From Megalobrama amblycephala (Eukaryota > Chordata > Actinopteri > Cypriniformes > Xenocyprididae), in assembly GCF_018812025.1 (NCBI RefSeq), contig NC_063054.1, positions 35,608,396-35,672,395 of the forward strand: a stretch of 64,000 nt of DNA, read 5' to 3'. Every line of letters starts with the position of its first letter. The stretch's first letter is position 1. The translations under genes were made by a program, and so were the position numbers. This document shows, piece by piece, positions 22,921 through 35,765 of the stretch. The notes beneath the pieces were generated by a model. It searched no databases. It saw nothing but the letters and a program-made list of their open reading frames with translations, and was not told the origin of the DNA.

Positions 22921-24186
22921 TTCTTCTCCCTTTTGAGATATAAATTGTTTTCTTTTTATTACTGTGCATTTAAACTTTATCTTGTATATTTATGTCTTGT
23001 TGATTAAACTGAGTTACAATGTAATTGTAATTGTAAAAATAGCTATGAAAATGAACAGACAGATTGATTTTTATTATTCTTTTTTTTTTTAAATAAGTAA
23101 AGAGCATAATTGTATTAGTATTCAGCTCTTGTTGACTTAACAGCTGATTTAAATATTTTATTATATCAAATTTTCCCCTAGACTTTTGCCATTTCTTTTT
23201 ATGACAGCTAAAATAATTAGTATCATATGAAGGAAGTAATATTAATTATTTGAGAAATTCACTGTAAAAAAATAATAATTTTCGAAGTAAATAAAACAAA
23301 GATTACAAAGAAAATACTATTTCAGCATTTCTACTTTAAAATTTCAGGTTTAATTTAGTGTGTTACTTGCCAATACTTTGTAACTATTAGTGAAATTTAC
23401 TAGCAATTTGAGTGAAAATTGTTTATACATTTCAGTGTAGTGTGTTAATATAATTATTTCCATAACACTTAGACTTCTTGTATTAAACTTGACAAGGCAG
23501 TTTTAAGGCAGTGCGTGTATTAATTGTACTTTTACTTGTGGGGCATGTACATATGTTTTTTTATACCAAAAGATGGCAGGTAGATTAGTAGTTATGAAGG
23601 AGAATGTTATAATAGCACTATTAATTCAACTATTACATCAATACAGTATCCTGTAGTCATTGACACACACACAGACACACATTTCAAATCTTCTACAAAT
23701 CCATGAGCTTTTTGTGTCAATCCAGGACAGAAGTGAGAGTGTGAATCGGAGGAAAAGAGAACACATGTCTGTGTGTGATTTTGTTTGTATGTGTAAAGAG
23801 GATTTCAGTGTGCGTATATATATGTGTGTGTGTGTGTGGTGGGGGTTGGGGTCCTCTAACATTCTTTAAAAGAGGAATTTCGTTAAAGACAAAAAAGGGA
23901 AAGGAGGCGTGGCTTCGTCCGGCCCTCACACTCCGAATCAACGCACTGCAGTGTGTGTGTGTGTGTGTTTCATTAGGAGCTTTGTGTTTGATTTTTCCGA
24001 ACGCTGCACCTCCTGCAGTGTTTGTGCGTGTGCATTGTGTGCTTGTGAGAGTCTTCCTGCACGGATGCATATTGCTGTTTGCCGCGGTGTATGATTGATC
24101 ATTTTATTTATAGCTTTTGTTTGTGCAATAATGGATGTTTATGTTGTCCATTTACATTTGTTGCTCATGTGGGTGGGTTCACTTTG

Positions 24187-24366
24187 CACTCCTAAAAATA
24201 AAGGTTCTTTATTGGCTCTGATGGCTCCATGAAGAACCTTTAACAGCCACGGAACTTTTCCAGTGCACAAAAGATTCTTTAAATTTTTTAAAAAGGTTCT
24301 TTTTAACTGAAAGGTTCAGTGATGGTTCTTTAATGACATCACTTTTGGAACCTTTATTTTTAAGTC
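24187..24366. mobile_element. AAAGAACC-family MITE
   Basis: Starts CACTCCTAAAAATAAAGGTT and ends GGAACCTTTATTTTTAAG, with GAAGAACCTTTAACAG inside. It is a sibling of the copy at 16902-17145. Confidence 0.75.
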
Positions 24367-24540
24367 TTGTTTGGCATATTTACCTCTAGAAGTGAGGTAA
24401 AACTGATAAAACTGCCTTTTAGAGATGTCTTTAACTGGAAAAATGATTTATGTTAAAATTAAAATATATTTTATAATTCTTAAAAAAATTTCTTTTAAGG
24501 TTAGAGTCTTTGGTATGTCCTTATTTACATAGCTAGTTAA

Positions 24541-24566
24541 GTGTGTGTGTGTGTGTGTGTGTGTGT
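24541..24566. repeat. (GT)13 microsatellite
   Basis: Pure GT repeat in lin28b intron 2. Confidence 0.95.
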
Positions 24567-24836
24567 TGTGAGGTCACTCTGGGCCCCTAGTGAGATTAAC
24601 CTCTCATCCAGACTCCACCTCTCACTGCTGCAGATATCTGGCTCCTCCTTTAACATACATGCTCTTCTCTTCATTCTGTGTTCCACACATTTGAGTTTCT
24701 TAATTGCTGACAAAATTGCTAAAATTAACACTTATTTTTCACAATAAAACAGGACTGTTGGGAACTAATAATTAAACTAACACTTCATATAGTTTGCCTG
24801 TTTTCATTCAAGCCTTTTATATATTTTTTTTGTGCA

Positions 24837-25910
24837 TATGATGAGTCAAAACATTATGACCACCTGCCTAATATGCTGTTGGTCCTCCGCGTGCTGGCAA
24901 AACGGCATTGTCCCGCTGAGGCATGGTCTCTACAAGAGCCCTGAAAGTGTGCTGTGGTCTCTGGCACCAAGACGTTAGCAGCAGATCCTTCAAGTCCTGT
25001 AGGTTCCGAGGTGGAGCCGCCGTGGATTGAACTTGTTGGTCCAGCACGTCCTACAAGATGGTCAACTGGATTAAGATCTGGGGAATTTGGAGGCCAGGGC
25101 AACACCTTGAACTCTTCATCATGTTCCTCAAACCATTCCTGATCAATGTGTGCAGTGTGACCTGCCATCACACTTCCATCAGGAACACCATTGTCATGAA
25201 GGGCTGAACCTGGTCTGTAACAATGTTTTCCCCAGCAGAACATCAGAGCTTCACACTCCCTCCACCGGCTTGTCGTCATCCCACAGTCATCCTGGTGTAT
25301 CACTTCCCCAGGTAGATACACGGCCATCCACGTGATGTAAAAGAAACAGCACTCATCGGACCAGGCGACCTTCTTCCACTGATCCAAGATCCAGTTCTGA
25401 TGCTCGTGTGTCCATTGTAGATGCTTTCGATGGTGGACAGGGGTCATCATAGGCACTCTGATTGGTCTGCGGCTCCACAGCCCCATAAGCAGCATATTCC
25501 TCCCATCATTAAATTTTTGTGTGACTTGTGCCACAGTAGACCTTCTGTTGTCTCGGTCAAGATGGGATAGTCTTCACTGCCCTTGTGTATCGATGAGTCT
25601 TGGTCGCCCAACACCCTGTTGCCGGTTTGTGGTTTGTCCCTCCTCGGACACTGTTGGTAAATTCTCACCACTGCTGACCGGGAGAAACACACAAGCCTTG
25701 CCGTTTCAGAGACACTTTGCTGTAACAATTTGTCCCTTGTTAAAGTCATTTAGATCTTTATTCCTGCTCATTTCTCCTGCATCCAACATGTTGATTACGA
25801 GATTGTTTACCATCTAATCTACCCAGAGCTTAATATGTGGCCTTGTTAAGAGATGATCAATGATATTAATTTCACATTGATTGGTCATAATGTTGTGGCT
25901 CATCAGTGTA
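24837..25910 (-). mobile_element. Tc1-like transposon relic
   Basis: Terminal inverted repeats. The left end reads TGATGAGTCAAAACATTATG from 24839. The right end, reversed, reads CACTGATGAGCCACAACATT. Both continue to ATGACCA. TA dinucleotides flank both ends, as for Tc1/mariner insertion. The copy is about 1.07 kb, and its minus strand carries a broken transposase frame. The left end has lost the CAC start. It is inserted in lin28b intron 2 opposite to transcription. Confidence 0.85.
24854..25749 (-). pseudogene. Tc1-type transposase, frameshifted pseudogene
   Basis: The N-terminal part (25749 down to about 25447) includes SVSETARLVCFSRSAVVRI, the paired-like helix-turn-helix. A different frame (25534 down to 24854) carries the catalytic part. 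This includes KKVAWSDECCF with the first Asp, LHDNG with the second, and WPPNSPDLNPVDHLV with the third acidic site. The last motif is normally SPDLNPIENLW, so Glu has become Asp and the following residues have decayed. At least one frameshift lies between 25447 and 25534, and the reading after the third site is scrambled. It cannot make an active enzyme. Confidence 0.85.
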
Positions 25911-26088
25911 TGCATGTTATATATAATAAGGGTTTAACGGTCAGAAAGCACTTTACGCTATTAATTATAACTTGATTTACACACAAGCAAGAAAATGGAC
26001 AGGATGTAAACATAGTACATTAATAGTAAGTTAGCCATTGCTCATGATGATGTAACAGTTTGTGTACATTGTTTTTAATATTGGTTTT

Positions 26089-26350
26089 AACACTTTACAA
26101 AAAGGTTCATTAGTTAACTACATTGGTTAACATGAACTAATAATGAACTGCACTTCTGCAGCATTTATTAATCTTTGTTAATGTTAATTTCAGTGTTAAC
26201 ATTAGTTAATGCACTGTGAACTAACATGATCAAACAATGAACAACTGTATTTTCATTAACTAACATTAACGAAGATTAGTAAATACAGCAACAAATGTAT
26301 TAGTTCATGTCAGTTAATACATTAACTAATGAACCTTATTGTAAAGTGTT
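26089..26350. mobile_element. GACACTTTACAA fold-back repeat (copy 2)
   Basis: The ends AACACTTTACAAAAAGGTTC and, reversed, AACACTTTACAATAAGGTTC flank repeated TTAGTTAACATGAACTAA motifs. This is the best-preserved copy of the family seen at 3744 and 27785. Confidence 0.8.
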
Positions 26351-27784
26351 ATTTTTAAATTTGTAAAGAGTCATACTGTAATTTCATTAAACAGGACGGA
26401 AAGTTTTATTGCGATACAAACCATCTAAACCCAATCAAATCCTTGCTAATACTCACAGACGTTTTGTGCTGCTGTTTTTTCTCTCAAAATGCCTGGTTTT
26501 GTAATTTTTTTTAAAGGATTTTTACAAAAGATTAACAGGATGGAAAGTGCAACTGAGAACTCTAATTGAATTACTAATTAAAACAATATTTTCAAGGAAA
26601 CATGTTTTGTTTGAAACATTTTGATTAGATAAAGTAAAAATGTTGGAACAGCAGGGTTTTTAATTTTTTTTAAATTAATTTTAATGTTTTATAACACACT
26701 GCAAAAAATCTGCTTAAACTAAGGTTTATTTACAATTCAGTATACTCCCTATTTAATATTAATAACATTATATTTTTATGTATAGTAATAAATGTAAATG
26801 TATTTTTTTATTTTCTATAATAGTAGTTGTGACAAAAAAGAAACTTAGTATAAATGTATTTATCTTTTTAAAAGATAAAAATTATATTAGTAAGGTCTAT
26901 CTAGTATGTTAAAACACATAATAGGAACATGAAAATTTGCTGCATAACAGGAATGAGCCAGAACATTTTCATTATCAGTTTTCATTTCTTTCTCATTTGC
27001 TGCTGATGTCATTTTATCCTCTGATTTTATTTCATTAGGTTTTACATTTTTTCAGATTCTGTTTTCATCTAAAATTTAGCAAACTCTGCTTCTACTTGAG
27101 CATTGTTTTTTTTCTCCTTAATTTTCTTCTCACTTTCTCTTTCTCTTGTTTTTTTTCTTTTCTTTACCTCTTTTCTTTTCTTAGAGCTCAGTTTCTTCTC
27201 CATTTGTTCAGTTCTTCATTTCTCCATCTCAACAGAAGCAGCAGGTCACATGACTTCCTCCTTCAGCTCTGCCCATATTAGGCGTGAGTGTGTGGGTGGA
27301 GCCAGCTGCCGACCTGACACAAACAATTGCTCACTTTTTGAGAGTTTAGTCATAGCTTTGTAGTACTGAAATCTAATTACCATTTTATTATTTTTTTGGT
27401 ACTTTAAATGTATTATTTTGTACTATTTTTTTTATTGAATATGTATTTTTATTTATTGCAATCATATTAAATAAATATTCTATATTATATCAATATATAT
27501 TTTATTAATGCCTGGCTCTCATTGGTTGAATTGTGAAAAGTGTCTTGCTAGTTGCTTTTATAAGAAAATGTGCCAAGAGTACAAATGTTAAATGTAAATA
27601 TGAAGTGTGTTCAGTTTAGAATTGCTTAAAATCTTGAGTCAAATGGTTTGGATCAATAAGAAAAGGGCAACGTAAACCAGAGCACCAAATCTATGATTTC
27701 TTTTTCTTTTTTAAAGAGTGGTTTATGTTTGTTTTTCAAAAAATAAGCGAACTTTCAGTAAGAGATAACAAGTTAAAAATGACT

Positions 27785-28070
27785 GTATAAGGTTTCATTT
27801 GTTAACATTAGTTAACTACATTAGTTAACATGAACTAAGAATAAACAATACTTCTACAGCATTTATTAATCTTAGTTAATGCTAATCTCAACATTTACGA
27901 ATACATTTTTAAGATGCAGTTAATGCACTTTGAACTAACATGAACATTTATATTAACTAACATTTAACAAAAGGTTAATAAATGCTGTAAATGTATATTT
28001 TTCATTGTTAGTTCATGTTAGTTCTGTATAAACTAATGTTAACAAATCAGACCTTATTGTTTAGTGTAAC
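27785..28070. mobile_element. GACACTTTACAA fold-back repeat (copy 3)
   Basis: From TATAAGGTTTCATTTGTTAA to AACAAATCAGACCTTATTG. Same GTTAACATTAGTTAA core; the ends are partly eroded. Confidence 0.75.
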
Positions 28071-28436
28071 CTAAATGTTTTATTATAATAAACACAAAGT
28101 AGCAAATGCTGACAAACAGAAATGGTTCATGTTTTTTTCCCTAAACTGTAGTTTTGATTTAGTTTTTAATTTTCTCTGCATATCCATTTTAAGTCTCCAT
28201 TTTAAATTATGAATTAACAAACCTAAAATCAATGTCAGTATTTAAATCGTCTCTTTGAATGAATTGCTTCTGTTCTTTTTAAATGTTTTGTTCTTATAGA
28301 ATTTCATTCTGTAAATTCACGTTTAAAAACAGCATAATCATCCTCAAACTCAAAGGCATTTCTAGAATGTAAAATTCATTGTATTTCTATTAGAAGTAAC
28401 TTGACCGTGTGCACTTTACACACAACGTTAAGAGCT

Positions 28437-28440
<4 letters not shown>

Positions 28441-28492
<52 letters not shown>
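28441..28492. repeat. (AC)26 microsatellite
   Basis: Uninterrupted 52 bases in lin28b intron 2. It is complementary to the (TG) tracts at 29507 and 31575 of the same transcript. Confidence 0.97.
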
Positions 28493-28494
<2 letters not shown>

Positions 28495-29159
28495 AGCTCA
28501 TATCCGGCTGCTATCAGGTGTGTGTGTAGAGTGATGTAGTGTGTGTCAGCAGATCAAATACTGCGTGTGCGTCTTGTAGTCGGTGCAGAAGTGTGTTGTT
28601 AATTTAACGCAGGGAAACGGGATGCTGGTGTGTGTGTGTGTGTGTGCATGTTTGAAGGGGGTTGGGCAGGGGTCAGAGGTCACTGTGAAGGATGAAAACA
28701 TGTGGAGGAGGGGTGATGTGGAATACGTCCGGCCCTTTGGTGGCGCTCTCTGTATTTCTCTCTCTCTTGCTTTCCGTCTTCCGTCTCTTGTGCATTTTCC
28801 TGCAATATGACACACATCTTCTCTTGTACTCACAGATTATGTTACACAATTCTGCTTTTTTTGGATGAATTATCAGTAACATGAAGGGCCTCTTCCTGAT
28901 CGCAGAGCTTCTCTCTGAACTTTCACCTGGAAATAAGAGCATAAATATAAAATATTCGTTAATCAACCTGGTCTGCACTTATCAATTTAGGTTTAATCAC
29001 ATTTTAGAACAGAGCACTAGTTAGTTCACATTATAGAATCAGTTTAATAAAACAAAAATTCACATATTTGTATATAAAAAGCATTTACAGTTTATTCTCA
29101 CACTACACATCCAATTATATATCACTCTATAAAATAGCTGTAAAAAAAGAAACAAATCT

Positions 29160-29344
29160 ACACAGCAAAATACCGTTTTCCACAGTTTTGAAACGGTAAT
29201 ATACCGTAAAAACAATGCATTCTGGGTAATATTTGTCATTTTCGAGAAAGTAGCCTATAGGTTACTTTCCCGAAAAGACTAATAAAATTAATAAAATTAC
29301 CCCGTATATTACTATTTCAATGGAAAACGGTATTTTACTGTGTA
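29160..29344. mobile_element. Small palindromic MITE
   Basis: The left end ACACAGCAAAATACCGTTTT pairs with the right end AAAACGGTATTTTACTGTGT. 185 bp, non-coding. Confidence 0.75.
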
Positions 29345-29503
29345 ACTTTTTTTATTCTTTTTTTTCTTTTCACTTCTTTTTTTTTAGAGTGTAGATGTTT
29401 GTTTTTGTGTGTTTTGTGTCTTTTTACCAAGATATTATTAAGAATCTTATTAACTGTAACTATTTGTGCTGTTTAGATTTAATATTTCCACAGAAAATAT
29501 CTA

Positions 29504-29506
<3 letters not shown>

Positions 29507-29546
<40 letters not shown>
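29507..29546. repeat. (TG)20 microsatellite
   Basis: Uninterrupted TG repeat in lin28b intron 2. Confidence 0.97.
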
Positions 29547-29548
<2 letters not shown>

Positions 29549-29758
29549 AAGGGTTTTGCTGCTGGCGTTATGATTATGCTTGTGTAATGCTCTATTCTCA
29601 TTCATGTTATGGATTTTTAATTTCTCCCCATCATAAGTGTTAAATCACAATGCTTTTGTGCCCATTATGTCAATTATGAGAAACTAAATGCATTATTTTT
29701 CCCAAAAGGCTGTATTTAATGTGATGCTGTGTCAAAAACAAAAGTGTTTCTGCTCCAT

Positions 29759-29850
29759 ACACACTTAAAAATAACGTTTCCAAAAGGGAAGAACCATTTT
29801 TGGTTCCCCAAAGAATGGAATCAGATGCCAATAAATAACCTTCATAAATG
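29759..29850. repeat. Partial AAAGAACC-family MITE
   Basis: ACACTTAAAAATAACGTTTC, then AAGAACCATTTTTGGTTCC, and CCAATAAATAACC near the end. A truncated relative of the copy at 16902. Confidence 0.6.
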
Positions 29851-31573
29851 AGAGCTGATGCTACAAAAACAAATGAGCTGAAGATGGTGTGTATTTACTG
29901 GAAAATCATTCAACAATGCTGATATGTAGACATTTATCTTTTCAAAAAAGTGATAATAATTAGATAAACATGTGGAATGATGCATTTTCCATCATTTGTT
30001 GCGGTGGTGTTGATCTATAAGACTAAACGTCTTATAGAGGAATGTAAATGATCACACCAGAGAGATGAAAATACTTGTTACTGCGCTTTTCCTCTTGCGT
30101 TTGACTCATGCATTGTGTTACTGCTGTTTCAATTGAATGAATAATTGAAATGTAAATCATATGATCATGTACCATATGCGAGTTTTCTTGTCGAGTTTTC
30201 TGTTGCAGCAGTATCCAAAATAATCAGCTGTGTTCATGTATTTGGAATCACAATTATTGTTTTAAATGACTAAAATTAATATTACTTGAAGTGTGTGTCA
30301 AAGTTGCAAATACCTAAACATATAGATATATCTTCAGCATTTATTGTATAATTTTGATGTGTGTTTTGTAGAATTAATTGTATTGTATTTGAACAGTAAA
30401 TCAACTCTAATATATGGTGACACATTTACTGTGTGACATAACCGCTAAATTGTTAGAATCGAAATTACATTTCGAAATTACATTTCAGTTTCAAATGAAA
30501 AGGCTTGTATTGCCGTTATAATTCCTGATCATGTTTTTCTCAGGGTCTTCATATTGCATTTATAATGTCAAAAAATGTTTTAGTTTATTTAAATCATTAA
30601 ATTAATAAACACATGCTTATGGTAAATATTGTTCAAGCATAAACTGCTTTTGGTGTTCCTCTTTTGGAAAAAAGCATCTGATGGATGGATGGTTTGTGTA
30701 GAGGATTTCTAATACGTTTTCACCCATTTTATCACATTCATCGAAATTGTATTTTACTGTAAAACACTAAGTCATACATATTTTTTATGTAACGAGTATT
30801 TGCAACCATATTTGCATGTTTGTATGACAGTTCAGATATTAAACATGTAGAAGCTGAAAAGAATATCATAGGGATCATATATGATGCTTTTTATTGTCCT
30901 TTTATTAAAGAATCTGTAGTATGAACTTGTACATTTCATTAATTCTAATTAAAAAGTTACTAAATGTATAAAGACAGTTAAAACAAAGTTGAAGTTACAC
31001 TAATATTTGGTGTAATTAAACTAAAACGAATGTTATTTGCTCTTCTTTAATATTTGTAATATTCTGACATTAGCAAATGGTATAGTCACTCAACTTTACA
31101 TTTTTAAGTATAATCAAATTGGCTGTAAAAGTCATTTCAACTGAAATTATATTAAACTGACTTAAAAAATAGAGTCGAATCTCGTATAACTAATAAAAAG
31201 AGTTGTAATTGCGAAACCATTTTGAAGAGTTATGTAATGTAAAAACATGTTGTTTTGACTTTTTTTTTTACAGTATACATATTTAAATAAGCAAAAATCT
31301 GTTTTTGATTTTAGCAATAAGGTGCTAAAATTGTGCATTTTACACTAGAAAAGTGATTGTAATGCAGGTTAGGAGAATATTGACAGATCTGAAGCTGTTG
31401 TTTTTTCTAGTACACAGAAAATCTCTTTTCTTTTCTCCTCTTTTCCCTGATAAATGATTATTAAATGACATGAAATGTTTATGGATATCTCTATAGATAT
31501 GACTGATCTGTTTGATATTTATATTTAGATATTTATAGACTATATAAGTACGTTTCAATGTGTATTAAATGAA

Positions 31574-31574
<1 letters not shown>

Positions 31575-31642
<68 letters not shown>
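31575..31642 (+). repeat. lin28b: (TG)34 abutting the lin28b exon 3 acceptor
   Basis: 68 bases of pure TG followed directly by TTTAG and the exon. The position normally held by a polypyrimidine tract is therefore a UG repeat in RNA. Confidence 0.97.
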
Positions 31643-31645
<3 letters not shown>

Positions 31646-31647
31646 AG

Positions 31648-31835
31648 AGTAAGCTGGTGATGGAGGGTTTCAGGAGTCTTCGGGAGGGCGAGCAGGTTGA
31701 ATTCACCTTCAAGAGGTCGAGTAAAGGTCTGGAGTCGCTCAGGGTCACGGGGCCCGGCGGGGGCCCATGCTCGGGCAGTGACCGACGCCCCAAAGGGAAG
31801 GTCCCGCCCCTCAAACGCAAACCAAAGGGAGACCG
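31648..31835 (+). CDS. lin28b: Lin28b exon 3: second half of the cold-shock domain and basic linker
   Basis: Encodes residues about 61-123: SKLVMEGFRSLREGEQVEFT, then FKRSSKGLESLRVTGPGG, and a basic linker with RRPKGK and KRKPKGDR. This completes the cold-shock fold. The linker is the RNA-clamping and nuclear/nucleolar-targeting region in the family. It joins in phase 0 after VFVHQ. The donor GACCG|GTGAGT splits the Arg codon, which the next exon completes. The acceptor is unusual: (TG)34 and then TTTAG. Skipping this exon would shift the frame and remove half of the cold-shock domain and both zinc knuckles. Confidence 0.96.
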
Positions 31836-34079
31836 GTGAGTGCGCTGAGCATGATGGGATATGTAGTTTTACGTTATTTTCAGTTATTCACATGGTTATT
31901 CAGATATTCACAATTCGCTGTATTTGATATGCATAAATTAAATATGGAAATACACAAATGGTTCCATGTGTGTAATACTGTAAGTTCTACACTAAATGCT
32001 ATCTTGCTGGACACATGTAATTTTAGTTTTATTCGTTATAGCTCGTCTTTAGCAGCTGCCACTAATAACAGTAGTGCTATGTTAGTAGCATATATTAGAT
32101 AATTGTAACTAAGTTTTGAAATCTTAGCTGATTTAAAATTGTAAAACACCTTATACACATGTGGGTCAAAGACATTTAGATGTCCGCATCAATAGAAATT
32201 TACTAAAGTGTATATATACATAGAAAGCACATTAAATGCAAAACATCTACTTTCAAATAAGTTTTGGGAGAATAAAATGTCAACATGTGGGTGAAATAAT
32301 GTTCCATTGTCATTCGGTGTAACACTAATATTTATGTAAAAATTGAAACAACATACTTATTTTGACCTGTACATATTAAAATGTATAAAAAAATGAGTGA
32401 ACATACTAAATTTTATTGCATTTTAAATGAGTAAAAAATTCTTGCTGACAAATGGGCAAAACCTAGGATAGTGGCAAAGCTTAAAAATGTAAAATTACAA
32501 GTAATTAGCATGTGGGCTAGAAGTAATTAGTCTTTAATATGGCATAAATAGATTTTTTTGTTGTAAATATCCCCGACAAGATTGTTACACTGAATGACAT
32601 TTAGTGGGTGTCTTCTGTAAATCATGGAAAAAATGTATGATGTTTAATTTTTGCTCAGAAAAACAAACAAATTAACTAGACCCATTCTGATGTATTGAAA
32701 AACAACACAAACTTATTGTTTTGATGCTTGAAACGCCTTTTTTCGTCTTTGACCCATGTACAATTTTTTTGTTCTCACATTTTAATTTTATCTCTTAATG
32801 TTTACTTTCTGTAAACTCGTATTACTGTTCATCATTGAATGCTAATCTCGTTTAATTTACTTTTGTTAAGGTTTGTGTTTGCAAAGGTATTTAAGTATAT
32901 TTATAATGCTACAAAAGTAAAATAAATTGTTTAGCCACAAAAGGAACTGATCTACAGTCTAGCAAACACTTTAAACAAATTACTTGATGTTTTAATTAAA
33001 TTTTTTTATTTAAATGTTTTAAAATTCTATAAAAATGACATGGTAATAAAATCAAAAGTGAATGCAGAAAATAGAGCAGGGGAATTATATAATTACATAC
33101 TGCACTTACGATTAAATGTCTTTATAAAAATAAGTTTGTTGTATGCTTCTTGTACACAGGATTATTTATTCAAAATCTTTTATTTTTATCAAACTTGCTG
33201 CTTTTTGATTTTATTTTATTTTTTAAATATTCACATTAATTAAACGGCATGGTTCTCCTTTCTCGGTGTAAGAGAATCAATTACAGTATTGATGATGTTT
33301 TGTGAAGCCACATGAACATGAATTACAGCAAGTATTTTGAATGTAGATGGGTCATAGTTTGGTTTCGCCAAATGCTTTTCTGTTCATGACTCGCATTGAT
33401 TGTGAGTCTGTCTTCTACTTCCTGTTTCCATGGTGATCAGAGCAAAAAAAATACAAACTGAATAAGTCTTTTCAGTCTGTTGTGTTTAAGCTATTTATAA
33501 GTATGTACGTGCATGTGTGTGGGTGAGCGCTTTATCATATAGTCTGGCCCTATAAATGTGGTAAGAAAAAGGTGGACATGAGATGATGGATGGTAATTAA
33601 AGATGAGCTCAAGCTTGAATTGGTGCTTTAACATATTCTTAAATTCTTTAATCTCAAAAGTTCTTTATCTGTTTGAAAGAGAACAAGTACATTAGGACAA
33701 AATTGGCTCATAATGGGACCTTGCTGAGAGCGATGCATACTTTTTTTCATTTAAGTAATTGAAGAACTGAATTAAAATGGGAACTTATCAATGACAGTGT
33801 AAATTTAACTTGTGTCAGTTTATCAGTTTAAATACAAGAATCTTGCCTGTATTTTCATTGAATATTGAGATGATCTGTACCTGAAAATTCAAGATCATTT
33901 AATGATAAAATTATGAGGTTAATGAAAAGCTTTAGCTTAGATTAATAGTCTTTTATATCAAGTAATTGTTGTTTTTAATGGTTCTTAGTATCTGAGACTG
34001 GATGTTATAAGGAAAATTATACTGTTGAGATTTACAGATTTTTATGCAAAGTGTTGTGCAAAGTGTTATCTTTCATTTT

Positions 34080-34533
34080 TAGTTTACCCAAAAATGAAAA
34101 TTCTGTCATTTACTCACCCTCATGTCATTCCAAACCCATAAGACTTTTGATATTTTTAATGAAATCTGAGAGATTTCTGTCCCTCCGTTGACAATCTCGC
34201 AACTAGCACTTTGACGCTTCAAAAAGTTCATAAAGAGATCGTAAAAAATAATCCATATGAATCGAGCGGTTTAGTCCAAATTTTCTGAAGAGACTCGATC
34301 GCTTGATATGATGAACAGATTGAATTTAGGCTTTTATTCACATATAAACATTGATCAGTGAACATAAAAGTTGCAAGTTGTGTAGACTGTCAATGAAGGG
34401 ATATAAATCTATCAGATTTCATTAAAAATACCTTCATTTGTGTTCTGAAGATGAACGAAGGTCTTACGGGTGTGGAACGACATGAGGGTGAGTAATTAAT
34501 GGCAGAGGTTTCATTTTTGGGTGAACTAACCCC
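34080..34533. mobile_element. MITE with ends TTTACCCAAAAATGAAAATT
   Basis: The left end GTTTACCCAAAAATGAAAAT pairs with the right TTTCATTTTTGGGTGAACTA. CACCCTCATGTCATTCC on the left pairs with GGAACGACATGAGGGTG on the right. It is the same family as the outermost element at 55049-56712. Confidence 0.8.
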
Positions 34534-35486
34534 AGCATCCACGTTTTCCTCAAATACTTAGCGTTTTTAAATGTGTATGAGGTGCCCAAGTTAGTGTAGA
34601 GACAACATGGAACTGCTTTCCATAAAATCAAAATGGTGATAAAATAATTCTCATTTACACGCGTTTAGTTTTGTGCAGTTCAGCACTGATTTGAGCTCAG
34701 TTTCGTCAAGTTCGTGTTTGTCTAATAGAGCAGACATGATTATCTGCTGCTGAACCACGCCGCCACCTAGAGGCTGAAAACACTCCGTGCAGATACACGA
34801 GCGACTGACGCTGAAATGTAGGGAGACTTTTTTTTTAGTTCACACAGATATCAATAACGACAAAAAGCCAATTTAATCAAATGCGTGTTTTTTTTATTTA
34901 TTTATGTTGGTTTCAAACATTTACTTCGAAACCCTATTAAATTAGAAAGCAACCCTTTATTTTAAGATGACAGAGTTTCATGTACTTACTACAGTTATAA
35001 CAGTAAATTATGCATAATAATTACAAGCAACCTAACCTTAACCCTATAGTAAATACTATATTGCTATATTAATATTATTCAGTATTTGTTTAATTGTGTA
35101 AAAGTGTAACCCTCCCTTTTGTGGGAGACAAGTTGTTTCATTTTAATGCATTTTATCAACTATGATTTCTTTTGGCCAAAACTATAGTTTGTATGTAATG
35201 TATCCATTTCCATTTTTCAGTTTTATGATTTTTAAAATTATTACTTTGCCTATAATTAATTGGTGATTTTACTTTAAATAGTATGCATATGCATATTGAA
35301 TATTAGTAGAACACAATGTGAGAGACATGTAAAAATTTTGTAAGAAATCATTTGCCTGTTACCTCAGTAATATGTAGCTTATCATTATATTAAAAATATT
35401 TGACTGCAGAATGCTGTGATCGACCAATCAGAATCAAGGATTCAAGAGAACTGTGTAATAATATATCTGAGCCGCTACTCTTTCTG

Positions 35487-35765
35487 TCACACACACACAC
35501 ACACACACACACCATGGGTTTTCATGTTTAATGGGGATTCTCCAGAGATGTAACGATTTTCATACTGTACAAACGTTATACTAACCCTAACCCTACCCAT
35601 CACAGAAAACTTTAGGCATTTTTACATTTTCAAAAACATCACTTTATGATTTATAAGCTGTTTCCTTATGGGGACCAAAAAATGTCCCCACAAGGACAAG
35701 GATTTTGGATATTGCCATCTTTGTGAGGAATTATTTGTGCCAGTAACGTACTAGGAAAACACACA
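35487..35765. repeat. Interspersed repeat with flanking (AC)n
   Basis: A block between two AC tracts carrying CCATGGGTTTTCATG, CTAACCCTAACCCTACCCAT and TATGGGGACCAAAAAATGTC. This combination is familiar from dispersed cyprinid repeats. No terminal repeats resolved. Confidence 0.5.

Larger units (their letters stand above)
20438..31647 (+). other. lin28b: lin28b intron 2 (11.2 kb)
   Basis: Runs from GTAAGT to TTTAG. It contains (ATCT)n, a tRNA-like remnant, AAAGAACC MITEs, a Tc1 relic, two GACACTTTACAA repeats, (AC)26, (TG)20 and, at its 3' end, (TG)34. Between these (20440-21338, 21440-22860, 22920-24186, 26350-27785, 28500-29160 and 29850-31574) I see no exon on either strand. Confidence 0.85.

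Noticed and set aside
35580..35605. CTAACCCTAACCCTACCC, like vertebrate telomere repeats
   Set aside because: Only two imperfect units inside a dispersed cyprinid repeat; not an interstitial telomere array.
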